From positions 1-64,000 of the forward strand of contig NZ_KE384310.1 in the NCBI RefSeq assembly GCF_000425125.1: a DNA stretch of 64,000 bases. Direction: 5' to 3'. Made by a program: the position numbers and the translations under genes. Under the pieces are notes generated by a model. The model worked only from the letters and a program-made list of their open reading frames with translations. It was not told where the DNA came from and did not search any database. Position 1 is the stretch's first letter; each line of letters opens with the position of its first letter. Of the stretch, positions 1-9,395 are shown piece by piece. This stretch comes from Paenibacillus taiwanensis DSM 18679 (GTDB lineage Bacteria; Bacillota; Bacilli; Paenibacillales; Paenibacillaceae).

Positions 1-315
<315 letters not shown>

Positions 316-369
316 AATCATTCTAAGTAAGTCATGTACACTTCGCATTCAGTTTTCAAAGTGCAAGCT

Positions 370-398
370 TTGAGTTTCGGCTAAGAAGCACGTATAAT
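370..398 (+). promoter_or_regulatory. Promoter of the tRNA cluster
   Basis: A -35 box TTGAGT (370-375) and a perfect -10 box TATAAT (393-398) are 17 bases apart, the ideal sigma-A spacing. Transcription would start near 405, about 30 bases before the first tRNA. The tRNA cluster can therefore be transcribed independently of the rRNA operon upstream. Confidence 0.75.
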
Positions 399-434
399 AC
401 GGTGGACAAGTTTGAAGCGTTCGCCTAATGTTAC

Positions 435-523
435 GGGGAGATACCCAAGAGGCCGAAGGGGACGCTTTGCTAAAGCGTTAGGGTGTTACAGCCGCGAGGG
501 TTCGAATCCCTCTCTCTCCGCCA
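435..523 (+). tRNA. tRNA-Ser (GCT)
   Basis: An 89-base class II tRNA with a long variable arm. The acceptor stem GGGGAGA pairs with TCTCTCC, and CCA is encoded. The anticodon loop CTTTGCTAA region gives anticodon GCT, reading AGC/AGT serine codons. First gene of the cluster. Confidence 0.95.
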
Positions 524-560
524 GTGTATTCTTAACTGAAAAGAAGTTATATTTTGATGT

Positions 561-637
561 GGCGGTGTAGCTCAGCTGGCTAGAGCGTACGGTTCATACC
601 CGTGAGGTCGGGGGTTCGATCCCCTTCGCCGCTACCA
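561..637 (+). tRNA. tRNA-Met (CAT)
   Basis: A 77-base tRNA with anticodon CAT and encoded CCA. The first acceptor pair is G-U, not the unpaired C-A of bacterial initiator tRNA, and the anticodon stem lacks the three initiator G-C pairs. It is therefore an elongator Met tRNA; a lysidine-modified tRNA-Ile (also CAT in DNA) cannot be excluded by eye. Confidence 0.88.
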
Positions 638-662
638 TATCTTTTTTATCGCAACAAAACCA

Positions 663-738
663 GGACGCTTAGCTCAGCTGGGAGAGCATCTGCCTTACAA
701 GCAGAGGGTCGGCGGTTCGATCCCGTCAGCGTCCACCA
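663..738 (+). tRNA. tRNA-Val (TAC)
   Basis: A 76-base cloverleaf beginning GGACGCT, with anticodon loop CTTACAA (anticodon TAC) and encoded CCA. Third gene of the cluster. Confidence 0.96.
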
Positions 739-744
739 TATTTT

Positions 745-820
745 GCCGGTGTAGCTCAGTTGGTAGAGCGGCTGACTTGTAATCAGTAGGTCGAGGGTTC
801 GACTCCTTTCGCCGGCACCA
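745..820 (+). tRNA. tRNA-Thr (TGT)
   Basis: A 76-base cloverleaf beginning GCCGGTG, anticodon loop CTTGTAA (anticodon TGT), ending CGCCGGCACCA with encoded CCA. Only six bases separate it from tRNA-Val. Confidence 0.96.
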
Positions 821-835
821 TTTTTACCAATGTGT

Positions 836-912
836 GGAGCTGTGGTGTAGAGGCCTAACATGCCTGCCTGTCACGCAGGAGACCGCGGGTTCGAATCCCG
901 TCAGCTCCGCCA
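836..912 (+). tRNA. tRNA-Asp (GTC)
   Basis: A 77-base cloverleaf beginning GGAGCTG, anticodon loop CTGTCAC (anticodon GTC), with encoded CCA. Confidence 0.96.
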
Positions 913-979
913 TTTATTCTACAAAGAAGTTGACGATAGAGTTCCGATACTTATTTGTATTCATAACTGCATATAACAT

Positions 980-1055
<76 letters not shown>

Positions 1056-1064
1056 TGTAAATTT

Positions 1065-1150
1065 GGAGGATTAGCGAAGTGGCCAAACGCATCAGACTGT
1101 AAATCTGCTCCCGTCCGGGTTCGGTGGTTCGAATCCATCATCCTCCACCA
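1065..1150 (+). tRNA. tRNA-Tyr (GTA)
   Basis: An 86-base class II tRNA with a long variable arm, beginning GGAGGAT and ending ATCCTCCACCA. The anticodon loop CTGTAAA gives GTA. Confidence 0.96.
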
Positions 1151-1155
1151 TTTAC

Positions 1156-1231
1156 GAGCCATTAGCTCAGTTGGTAGAGCACCTGACTTTTAATCAGGGT
1201 GTCGAAGGTTCGAGTCCTTCATGGCTCACCA
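1156..1231 (+). tRNA. tRNA-Lys (TTT)
   Basis: A 76-base cloverleaf beginning GAGCCAT, anticodon loop CTTTTAA (anticodon TTT), with encoded CCA. Last gene of the cluster and directly followed by a terminator. Confidence 0.96.
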
Positions 1232-1244
1232 GTTATGAACGTAC

Positions 1245-1274
1245 AAGCTTCAAGGGAAACCTTGGAGCTTTTTT
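1245..1274 (+). terminator. Terminator of the tRNA cluster
   Basis: An 11-bp stem (AAGCTTCAAGG paired with CCTTGGAGCTT, one G-U pair) with a GAAA tetraloop is followed by a T run. It lies 13 bases after tRNA-Lys. Confidence 0.9.
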
Positions 1275-1413
1275 GTTGTTTATTGATAGTTTCAGAACTT
1301 GCCTGCATCGGCCACATGTTATTTCAATAACCGATTTGAATAAGTTATGTACATGACGTAATTGATGTATATAATTAGATGTTCTTACAATGCTAACTAT
1401 GTTACGATACATA

Positions 1414-1429
1414 TTGTATAGTTATACAA
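1414..1429. repeat. Palindromic operator-like inverted repeat
   Basis: TTGTATA-GT-TATACAA is a perfect 7+2+7 inverted repeat about 65 bases before the start of the double-propeller protein. Its size and place fit a dimeric repressor site, but no regulator is identified. Confidence 0.4.
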
Positions 1430-1495
1430 ATATCCTCCATCAAGATACCTCTTTGCGATTACTCTTATTAAATGAACGATAAAGGAGAATTGACA

Positions 1496-4400
1496 ATGAC
1501 CACTTTTTTCTCAAGCCGCCATGTTGCCGTTACGACCTGTATCTGTTTGTTGTTGACACTGTTATTACCTTACTTTAGTTTTGTTGCTCACGCAGAATCT
1601 GCAGGTAAGTCAAGAAATGTGTTTGAGTGGGTTCGGGACTATACTTTCCAGGATTCCATAAAGTTTATAACGTCAGGAGATTTGGATAGACAAGGGGAGT
1701 TGGACTACGCGATAGTTAGTTCTAATTATGCCATTGTTCTTTATAAAGGTCAGACTAACGGGACTTTTATTCGAGAACCTTTTACAGCAAAAAATCCAGA
1801 TCCTATGCTTGTGTCTGTTCGTATTAAAGATATGAATGGTGATGGTACTTCAGAGGTGATCGCAATAGGTAAGAAGGAGGTTCAAATATATGAACTTACT
1901 TCATCAGGCACTTATATGTACAAAAGTAAAATCATACTCCAAGATGTAGCACACATTGATACAGGAGACTTTGATAACGATGGAATTTGCGATCTGATTG
2001 TTGTTACGCCGAAGCGCATTAACTATTATAAAGGCGCATCTAACTTTAATTACACAGAAGTTGGTCATCAAGATTATAATGCAGCTGGAAATGCACCGAT
2101 CATTAAGTTGGTTAGTGGTGATTGGAACCAAGATGGAAATCAAGATTTAGCCTATCAAGGACTTTCCAGCGGCGCAATTATTCTAAAAGGTAATGGGGAC
2201 CTGACATTCACGCAAGTAAAGAGCTTTCCTGCTGCAGACAGCATGACGTTTGTGTTTGCAATTGGTGATGTTAACGGTGACGGCTTTGCTGATGTTGTTG
2301 CTCCTAAGGCTAATAGTTACTATCCCAATGAAAAGATTGCGATATATTATGGGGATGCAGCAGGACAGTTTAGTCAGTATATGGAGCTTGAAATTGGGCA
2401 ACTTTTTAACACGAGTTATTTACCCAAGCAAGTTGAGCTAGTGGATCTGAATGGTGATACTTTTCCTGAATTGGTCTATACTCCATTTGGCGGCGATTGG
2501 TATTACAGATGGAATCAGAAGGGGAATGGCTTAGATATTAAGGGTTCCTTATATGTGTCGATACCAACGGGCACACAGCTATTTGAAGATGTAAATCAGG
2601 ACGGCAAGCCTGATATTGTCGATTATATGCCAACTTCAAGCAAGATCAGCATTTATCAGAATCAAGTGCCAGCAGGTAGTATACATTTTGTTCAAGCACA
2701 GCAGGACGTTTTTGAAAATGAAAAGTCTCTTTTAGTTAAAATAACAAGAACTAACGGGAGTTACGGGTATGGGTATTTAAATTATGCTACAGTTGATGGT
2801 ACTGCTAAGGCTGGGAAAGATTACGCCCGATCAAGGGGGATACTTGAGTTTGATCATGGGGAAACAGCAAAATGGTTGACAATCCCTATTTATGATAATA
2901 ACAAAGCAGATATATCCCGTTCATTTACTATCAGCCTGAGCAACCCAGACCGGGGTATTAAGATTGGTGATCCGGCTACGATAACGATTCAAATTCAAGA
3001 CGATGAGTCTACCCCTGTTGGAGGCAGTCCAGTCTGGCCTCAAGATGCATTCCTTGGAATTGGGGATGTTAGCACAACTTCTATGACTCTATCCTGGCCT
3101 GCTGCTATTAGTAATGGGATACCTGTACAGAGCTATGAAATTCAGGAGCTCAATCAAAAGCTTATGCCTGTTACTGTGTCAGGTGACGTGTATCGTTATC
3201 AATGGAATACAGCACTTGTTACGGGGCAAACGTATCAGTTGGAGGTTAAAGCGAATAGTGCTAATGGGAAATCAAGTAACGTGCTGAGGGGGAGCGTCAC
3301 CCTTCCCGATCCTTTCGAAGTTCCTGCCAATGTCCCACTATATGTAAGAATGGACCACGTAGATCATATAATGGATAGCCGCCTTTACACAGGTGATTTC
3401 GATGGCAATCAAATAGAGGATTTCTTGAGATCTGGAGACTCTTATAACCCGGTAGCCGTTTATAAGAACTATGCGAAAGGGTTGTATACACATCAAGATA
3501 TCGGTCTTCAATCTTTTGATCGTATTATCGATCTGGATAACGATAAGCGAGATGAAATTATTAAAAGTGGCACGGATAATCTCATTGTGGTAGGCGAAAA
3601 TAACCAAGGCGACTTTGTTATGGAGGCTAACATATCAGTTCCCAATAAGCGTTCTTATGAGCTGGCTGATGTGACAAATGATGGCGTAGTCGATATTTTA
3701 TATGTGGATAACACAAATAACGTTATTCTGTTGCAAGGCAGTTCAAATTATATTTATCTGGAGACGATGAGAGAGGATCTAGTGTCAGATCCCATAGTAC
3801 ATGCATATGGCGGAGATTGGAATGGCGATGGGTTAATGGACATAGCTCTTATCACACGGGACTCCTTGGGTAAAAAGTCACTTGTTGTTTTTAATAAACA
3901 AACGGACGGAACATTTTCGTATGAAAAGCAAATCGTAGGCTGTGATGAGGCTTATGTAGATGACTACAACAAGGATGGATATGCTGATTTACTCACGACC
4001 AGCAGTTCTTTTGGAGCGAGGCTTTATTATGGAAGCAATGTAGGCATAAATGACATTTTGCCTGAACAAGTTTCTCTAGTTGGTTCTCGTGATAACTTGG
4101 TTGATCTGAATCAAGATGGATTTTTAGATATAGTAAATATTTCGGGTAATGATATTGCTGCAAGATACTTCATTCCTGGTGCAGGCTTCGGTCCGGAAAC
4201 TACTATTATTGTAGGGGGTACAGGGACAAAATTAAACTTATTGGCTGGGGACTTCACAGGGGATGGTAAGGTTGACATCAGTTTTTTTCCATTCTTTTTA
4301 GACCCGAAACAAGCCATATATGTTAATACACAAACAAATGGAACATTTCAGTTTGCTCAATCGGAGGTAATTTCCCAAGATGCTGGATATGTTGAGTTGC

Positions 4401-4684
4401 GAGTACAACGGATTGGTGATCGTCAAGGAGTCACAAGTGTAGTCTACGGTACACAGGACGGAACTGCTATTGCTGGGGTGCACTATGCGGCTTCCTCTGG
4501 GGTGCTGAAGTTCGCTGCCGGTGAAACGGAGAAAACGATTAAAATTCCGATCATTACACATAGCTTAGAAGAAGGGGACTTCCAATTCGCATTTGCGTTG
4601 AGTGAGCCTACACGTGGTGCGAAGCTGGGGAGTTTAAGTGTTGCAGGGGTTACACTGCGCAGTCGTACAGCACGGCTACCATAG
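1496..4684 (+). CDS. Secreted double beta-propeller (FG-GAP/VCBS) protein with Calx-beta and FN3 domains
   Basis: This 1062-residue protein is probably exported and sits on or outside the wall; its function is unknown. The start at 1496 is chosen because AAAGGAG (1481-1487) lies just before it; an upstream in-frame ATG at 1472 has no such site. A signal peptide ends near AHA (31-33). I count seven DxDxDG-like calcium-binding FG-GAP motifs at about 62-370, then a Calx-beta domain (about 395-503), an FN3 domain (515-601), a second set of seven FG-GAP motifs (635-925) and a second Calx-beta domain (961-1061). Seven motifs per set suggests two integrin-like seven-bladed propellers. No LPXTG, transmembrane tail or catalytic domain is visible, so an adhesion or binding role is inferred only. 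It stands alone between two terminators. Confidence 0.85.
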   Translation: MTTFFSSRHVAVTTCICLLLTLLLPYFSFVAHAESAGKSRNVFEWVRDYTFQDSIKFITSGDLDRQGELDYAIVSSNYAIVLYKGQTNGTFIREPFTAKNPDPMLVSVRIKDMNGDGTSEVIAIGKKEVQIYELTSSGTYMYKSKIILQDVAHIDTGDFDNDGICDLIVVTPKRINYYKGASNFNYTEVGHQDYNAAGNAPIIKLVSGDWNQDGNQDLAYQGLSSGAIILKGNGDLTFTQVKSFPAADSMTFVFAIGDVNGDGFADVVAPKANSYYPNEKIAIYYGDAAGQFSQYMELEIGQLFNTSYLPKQVELVDLNGDTFPELVYTPFGGDWYYRWNQKGNGLDIKGSLYVSIPTGTQLFEDVNQDGKPDIVDYMPTSSKISIYQNQVPAGSIHFVQAQQDVFENEKSLLVKITRTNGSYGYGYLNYATVDGTAKAGKDYARSRGILEFDHGETAKWLTIPIYDNNKADISRSFTISLSNPDRGIKIGDPATITIQIQDDESTPVGGSPVWPQDAFLGIGDVSTTSMTLSWPAAISNGIPVQSYEIQELNQKLMPVTVSGDVYRYQWNTALVTGQTYQLEVKANSANGKSSNVLRGSVTLPDPFEVPANVPLYVRMDHVDHIMDSRLYTGDFDGNQIEDFLRSGDSYNPVAVYKNYAKGLYTHQDIGLQSFDRIIDLDNDKRDEIIKSGTDNLIVVGENNQGDFVMEANISVPNKRSYELADVTNDGVVDILYVDNTNNVILLQGSSNYIYLETMREDLVSDPIVHAYGGDWNGDGLMDIALITRDSLGKKSLVVFNKQTDGTFSYEKQIVGCDEAYVDDYNKDGYADLLTTSSSFGARLYYGSNVGINDILPEQVSLVGSRDNLVDLNQDGFLDIVNISGNDIAARYFIPGAGFGPETTIIVGGTGTKLNLLAGDFTGDGKVDISFFPFFLDPKQAIYVNTQTNGTFQFAQSEVISQDAGYVELRVQRIGDRQGVTSVVYGTQDGTAIAGVHYAASSGVLKFAAGETEKTIKIPIITHSLEEGDFQFAFALSEPTRGAKLGSLSVAGVTLRSRTARLP

Positions 4685-4793
4685 CGACAGTATGCTGAAT
4701 CAATCTTGTCAGTTGAGAAAGCCGGATTATGAAATGATGTTGTGGTGGGATAACATTATGTGGATATAAGGTAGTTAAATAAGTAAGAAGACG

Positions 4794-4833
4794 CAGGCAA
4801 CCTCAACTCCGATCAGGGGAGGGTTGCCTGTTT
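4794..4833 (+). terminator. Terminator after the propeller gene
   Basis: CAGGCAACC pairs with GGTTGCCTG (9 bp) and is followed by TTTAAGTTT. It lies about 110 bases after the stop codon of the propeller protein gene. Confidence 0.65.
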
Positions 4834-4961
4834 AAGTTTGTAGTCTGAGTGATGACGATCCTGTAGCTCTACAATCCTTGTCTGAGATGATACATGAAGG
4901 TCCGTATGTTACAATTAAGGCAGTATGACTAGAAAGTTGAGGAAATGGGCTGAGGAAGAAG

Positions 4962-6080
4962 ATGGACAAGCAGAATCTGCGTGAGCAAATCGAACGGATC
5001 ATCAATGTACCCTTAGATAAGAAGACTATATCTACAGCAACTTGGAAAAATTGGGTGAAATCCGCCCAAGCAGACGGTCAATCGACCCACGTAATGCCGC
5101 CGTCTTTAATCGTGCACGAGGATCAGTGTTATATGCTATGGAAGCAAGGATCATCCCAGACGGACTTGCTGCATTGTGCATCTGATTTGTTATCGGAGCG
5201 TGAGCGCCAATGGCTGGAGACGTTGTTGTGGCTTGATTTAAGCAGTCGAAAGAGCTCGTCCTTAACGACAGGAGGAGACGAGCAGCAGGCCGTACAATTC
5301 GGTCAATGGATCGTGGAACGCCTTCAGGCAAAGGATACGCAAGCGGAGGTGCCGGACTCGTTTTCCTGGAAAACAAAAATGTTTGCTCCGGTCATTCCGT
5401 TCTTGCTTGTTGCAGAGCATTCGCATCGTGAAGGTCCAAGCTATGCCCACCTCTATAAGCTGCTAAAGTCCTATTTTGGAGGAGAGCTTGTTATTTTCCC
5501 GTTGTCAGATAAAGAATGGTGTATATTAGTGCCTGAAAGTCTTGCTAGCTCAGGGGAGCAAGACGAGGACCCCGACAATAAAGAAACGATGGAAGAAATG
5601 CTAACCTCCTTCTGCTTGGGATTATACGAGCTGTTGGCTGCCGAGTGGGTTGGGGAGTCCAATTTGACGGTTGCTTATCCGTTTACACCAGTGAAGGGAA
5701 TACCAAGCATTGTATCGCGTATGCGGGAGACGATATATCTTGGACGTACGTTCCACATCACGGAAAATATTCATTTACCGTGGGAGCTCCATTTGGAGCA
5801 GCTTGTATACAGTATACCGGATGAAGTCCGTAAGCAATTCATGAAAAGGGTTGTGACAAAGACGGAGCAATTCGGCGATTCGGAGACGATGGGCACGCTA
5901 CAAACGTTCTTTCAGTACGATTGCAGTGTAAGTGAGACAGCTAAGCGTTTGTACATTCACCGTAATACGCTGTTGTATCGACTAGATAAGATTAAACAAG
6001 AAACGGGACTTGATGTTCGTTCTTTCTCGGATGCGGTATTAGTTAAACTGATATTACTATTGTACAAAGTAACAAAATAG
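4962..6080 (+). CDS. PucR/CdaR-type transcriptional regulator
   Basis: A 372-residue cytoplasmic regulator. The C-terminal ~55 residues (about 315-370, FFQYDCSVSETAKRLYIHRN onward) are a typical PucR-family HTH_30 domain; the middle is weakly conserved and resembles the degenerate GGDEF-like sensory region of this family. The start follows a purine-rich GAGGAAGAAG site. It reads toward the MsmX-type ATPase 110 bases downstream, so it may control that gene or sugar uptake, but the effector is not predictable. Members of this family respond to varied small molecules such as sugar diacids and purine breakdown products. Confidence 0.8.
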   Translation: MDKQNLREQIERIINVPLDKKTISTATWKNWVKSAQADGQSTHVMPPSLIVHEDQCYMLWKQGSSQTDLLHCASDLLSERERQWLETLLWLDLSSRKSSSLTTGGDEQQAVQFGQWIVERLQAKDTQAEVPDSFSWKTKMFAPVIPFLLVAEHSHREGPSYAHLYKLLKSYFGGELVIFPLSDKEWCILVPESLASSGEQDEDPDNKETMEEMLTSFCLGLYELLAAEWVGESNLTVAYPFTPVKGIPSIVSRMRETIYLGRTFHITENIHLPWELHLEQLVYSIPDEVRKQFMKRVVTKTEQFGDSETMGTLQTFFQYDCSVSETAKRLYIHRNTLLYRLDKIKQETGLDVRSFSDAVLVKLILLLYKVTK

Positions 6081-6092
6081 GTAAGCGCTTTT
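6079..6092 (+). promoter_or_regulatory. Candidate cre (CcpA) site upstream of msmX
   Basis: AGGTAAGCGCTTTT matches the cre consensus WTGAAARCGYTTWN at 12 of 14 positions, including the central AAGCGCTT. It overlaps the end of the pucR-like gene and lies about 100 bases before the sugar ABC ATPase, where CcpA with HPr-Ser-P could act. Confidence 0.5.
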
Positions 6093-6191
6093 TTGTGAGG
6101 TTTGTGTATAGTCAATTGTACAGGGTTTAGGTAAGATAAGTATATAAGAAGTAACCGATTACAAGAAGACAACGTTAAGGGGGAAATACTC

Positions 6192-7313
6192 ATGGCAGGC
6201 GTACGCTTAGAACATGTATACAAGAAATATCCAGGATCTGATAAGGCAACTGTTGTTGATATCAATCTTGACATTCAAGACAAGGAATTCCTCGTACTTG
6301 TAGGTCCGTCCGGTTGTGGTAAGTCAACGACTTTGCGTATGATCGCAGGTCTTGAAGAAATTTCTGAAGGTAAATTGTTTATCGGCGATCGCATCGTGAA
6401 CGATGTTGCTCCTAAAGACCGCGACATTGCGATGGTATTCCAATCTTACGCGTTGTATCCACATATGAACGTGTATCAAAATATGGCATTTGGTCTGAAA
6501 TTGCGTAAGTTCAAAAAAGAAGATATCGACAAGCGTGTACGTGAAGCAGCGCGCATCCTCGATATTGAGCATTTGTTGGATCGCAAGCCTAAAGCTTTGT
6601 CTGGTGGACAACGCCAGCGTGTTGCACTCGGCCGTGCTATCGTACGTGAGCCACAAGTATTCTTGATGGATGAACCACTTTCCAACTTGGATGCTAAACT
6701 TCGCGGACAAATGCGTTCGGAGATTACGAAGCTTGCTAAACGTCTTCAAACTACGGTTATCTATGTAACGCATGACCAGATTGAAGCGATGACGATGGGT
6801 GACCGTATCGTCGTTATGAAAGACGGCTACATTCAACAAGCGGCTGCTCCAGATCAATTGTACAATCATCCGGTTAATATGTTCGTTGCAGGATTTATTG
6901 GTTCCCCTACGATGAACTTTATCAATGGTACACTGACAGAAGCGGGCGGCGATCTTCATTTCAAAGGCAGCAACTTGGATGTTATCGTACCAGCTGGCAA
7001 AGCACAAGCGTTGAAAGAGAAGGGCTATGTAGGTAAAGAAGTAATTCTCGGCGTGCGTCCAGAGGATATCCATGAGGAGCCTGTATTCTTGGAAGCATCC
7101 CCTAACAGCATCTTCACAGCTTCTATCGAAGTTACAGAGAATATGGGTCATGAAATGTTCTTGTACTTAGGTGGCTTGGGCAACGCGAACGTGATCGCTC
7201 GTGTAGATGGCCGTTCTAACTCTAAAGATGGTCAAAACGTTAAATTAGCAATCGACATGAACAAAGTCCATGTATTTGATAAAGATTCCGAACTAAACGT
7301 ATTCGAACTGTAA
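6192..7313 (+). CDS. msmX: MsmX/UgpC-type carbohydrate ABC importer ATPase
   Basis: This 373-residue protein is the ATP-hydrolysing subunit of sugar ABC importers. Walker A GPSGCGKST (38-46), Q-loop, signature LSGGQRQ (136-142), Walker B VFLMDEP (156-162) and a C-terminal TOBE/OB regulatory domain (from about 235) are present. No permease or binding-protein genes are adjacent, which fits the known role of MsmX as one ATPase shared by several importers. Ribosome site AAGGGGGAAA precedes the ATG. Codon use is strongly biased, as in highly expressed genes, and leaves a long open antisense frame. A strong terminator follows, so it is monocistronic. Confidence 0.9.
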   Translation: MAGVRLEHVYKKYPGSDKATVVDINLDIQDKEFLVLVGPSGCGKSTTLRMIAGLEEISEGKLFIGDRIVNDVAPKDRDIAMVFQSYALYPHMNVYQNMAFGLKLRKFKKEDIDKRVREAARILDIEHLLDRKPKALSGGQRQRVALGRAIVREPQVFLMDEPLSNLDAKLRGQMRSEITKLAKRLQTTVIYVTHDQIEAMTMGDRIVVMKDGYIQQAAAPDQLYNHPVNMFVAGFIGSPTMNFINGTLTEAGGDLHFKGSNLDVIVPAGKAQALKEKGYVGKEVILGVRPEDIHEEPVFLEASPNSIFTASIEVTENMGHEMFLYLGGLGNANVIARVDGRSNSKDGQNVKLAIDMNKVHVFDKDSELNVFEL

Positions 7314-7325
7314 TCTCGATACGAA

Positions 7326-7370
7326 GAAGGGCCTGGTGCACATGCACCAGGCCCTTCTCTATTTCTTGAT
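7326..7370 (+). terminator. Terminator after msmX
   Basis: A 14-bp perfect stem (GAAGGGCCTGGTGC paired with GCACCAGGCCCTTC, 7326-7357) is followed by the T-rich stretch TCTATTTCTT. Confidence 0.9.
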
Positions 7371-7493
7371 TGGAGATAAATATAGGCTGATTTAGTAGGT
7401 TGAAGTTTGTATACAATAGTGATGTTTACACAATATAAGCGGATTATAAGCAGCCCTGAATTCAAATCTCTGGGAAGGGTTGAATGGGAACTG

Positions 7494-9296
7494 CTATTTT
7501 AAGCCGTCAAGGGTTGCGCGAACGGGATTAGAAAAGCTAAGATTTGATTTTTTATCCCAGTTAATGGACCATGTCATAACTCCTCGGAAGTTCGTATAAC
7601 CGCCAGGCTTCATCAATTGATAAGTGCCTCCATACCCGATGCCCTTAGTTAAATATTTAACGGCTTTGTCGATATCTGCCGCCGCAGTAAAGCCACCACT
7701 TGCTGCATTTGGTGTAGAAGGAAGTCCGATCGCAACTTGATCTTCACGGAGCGCAGGGAACTTATTGTTTGCATTGCCTGCAATCGGGAAGCCCTGCAGT
7801 AGCATCTCCGCCATTGCGACTTGGAAGTCAGCTGTGCCTTGGCTGTAAGAGCGCCCATCAAGAGCTGTCATGGCACCTGTGTTGTAGTGTTGGACATGGA
7901 TAAAGTTCATTCGGTCTTTAAAGGCATAAATAACAGGCAAGTAAGCGCCCCAAGGACCACCATATCCTGTAATTCCACCTTGTACATAAGCAGTTTCAGG
8001 TGCCATTGTCAGCATAAAGTTAGAGCCTTGTGCAGTAAGAATCGTCTGGATTGCGGAGATCAAATTCACAATCTTAGGGGTGGTTGGATTTCTGAAGTCG
8101 GTATCGCCCCCGTTCAAGGATAAGGAACTTCCCTCTAAGTCGATATCGATCCCGTTAAAACCATACTCATTAATAATATTGTTCATCGTTGTAATAAAGC
8201 TTTGTTTTGCAGCAGCAGTTGTGAGTTCAACCGTTCCGTTAGCCCCACCGAGTGAAATGTTTACTTTCTTACCTTTGCCCTGCAACTCCAAAATGTCAGC
8301 TTTGAATTGTTCTTTGGTGGAGTTGTAAGGAGTAAAGGCCATCGTTGCATAGTCACCAACAGGCTCTGCAAAGGAAACGTTGATGACGTCATAGTTAGAT
8401 GAAACGTCGCGTAGTCGAATATTGGTGGAGCCGTTGTCGAAATTGTGCCAGTACCCAACTAACACTTTAGCTGTTGTAAGTGGCGGGTTTGTCGATAAAG
8501 TAGCAACGCTTAAACTCGTACTGTCAGCTGAGCGATTGCCAGCTGCATCAAGCGCGCGCACGACAATAGTATACACGGTGTTGGCAGTTAAGCCTGTTGC
8601 TGTCCAAGCGGTTGCTGCGCTTGTAGAGGCTACTTGCCCGTTGACAACGATCTCGTACTGGGTAACACCAACATTGTCAGTGCTTGCATTCCAAGCTAAC
8701 GCAATTGTGTTGGCTGTAATGGAGGTGCTTCGTACGTTAGTAGGAGCGGTTGGCGCAATTGCATCAGGCGGAGCCGCATCTGTTCGAACGTCAAGGTTAG
8801 CGCTTGGCGCAGAAACATTACCAGCAGCATCAAATGCAGCTACTTTAAACGTGTAAAGTGTATCACTTGCCAAGCCGTTAACTTGATAGTTGAGGTTAGT
8901 CGTCGTGCCTACGACAGAGGAGCCGTTGTATACATTGTATCCAGTCACGGCAACATTATCGGTCGAAGCTTGCCAAGTAAGAGACACAGAGTTGGATGTG
9001 TGAGCAGGTGATTGCAGTGAGGCAGGAACGGAAGGTGCGATGGTGTCTGAGGGCTGTGTGCTTACTTTCCAGAGTGCTTGAACTGCCGGTGGTTCCCAGC
9101 CTGTAAGTGAGGTATGTGGCTGAATACATTCATAGTTAACTGCTTGATACGTGACGATGTCGCCTTTCAAGTAGGGGGTGTTTGGCACCCATTGAGCTGC
9201 CCCGAATGCGGAAACGGGGATAAGCAGGAATACGAGTACCCCAATTAGCAGCGTAGATAAAGAACGAATTGAAGGGCGATATGCGGTTCTGTACAT
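7494..9296 (-). CDS. Secreted GH18 chitinase with CBM5/12 and two FN3 domains
   Basis: A 600-residue extracellular chitinase that hydrolyses beta-1,4-GlcNAc polymers. After a signal peptide (cut near 30-34) come a CBM5/12 chitin-binding module (34-77, AQWVPNTPYLKGDIVTY), two FN3 linker domains (about 86-172 and 180-268) and the GH18 barrel (276-595). The catalytic motif reads NGIDIDLE (381-388): the acid E388 and D384/D386 are kept, but the first Asp of DxxDxDxE is Asn. The SLGG substrate motif is at 348-351. AAAGGAGGT precedes the ATG. A cre site lies in the leader, suggesting glucose repression. It is divergent from hprK. Confidence 0.93.
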   Translation of the reverse strand: MYRTAYRPSIRSLSTLLIGVLVFLLIPVSAFGAAQWVPNTPYLKGDIVTYQAVNYECIQPHTSLTGWEPPAVQALWKVSTQPSDTIAPSVPASLQSPAHTSNSVSLTWQASTDNVAVTGYNVYNGSSVVGTTTNLNYQVNGLASDTLYTFKVAAFDAAGNVSAPSANLDVRTDAAPPDAIAPTAPTNVRSTSITANTIALAWNASTDNVGVTQYEIVVNGQVASTSAATAWTATGLTANTVYTIVVRALDAAGNRSADSTSLSVATLSTNPPLTTAKVLVGYWHNFDNGSTNIRLRDVSSNYDVINVSFAEPVGDYATMAFTPYNSTKEQFKADILELQGKGKKVNISLGGANGTVELTTAAAKQSFITTMNNIINEYGFNGIDIDLEGSSLSLNGGDTDFRNPTTPKIVNLISAIQTILTAQGSNFMLTMAPETAYVQGGITGYGGPWGAYLPVIYAFKDRMNFIHVQHYNTGAMTALDGRSYSQGTADFQVAMAEMLLQGFPIAGNANNKFPALREDQVAIGLPSTPNAASGGFTAAADIDKAVKYLTKGIGYGGTYQLMKPGGYTNFRGVMTWSINWDKKSNLSFSNPVRATLDGLK

Positions 9297-9395
9297 AAAT
9301 TAATTACCTCCTTTGTCATATGAATATTGCTCTTATGGCTCCAACATGCATCACATTGATGAAGTGGAGCGTAGTTATAGGATTAGGACAGAAGT

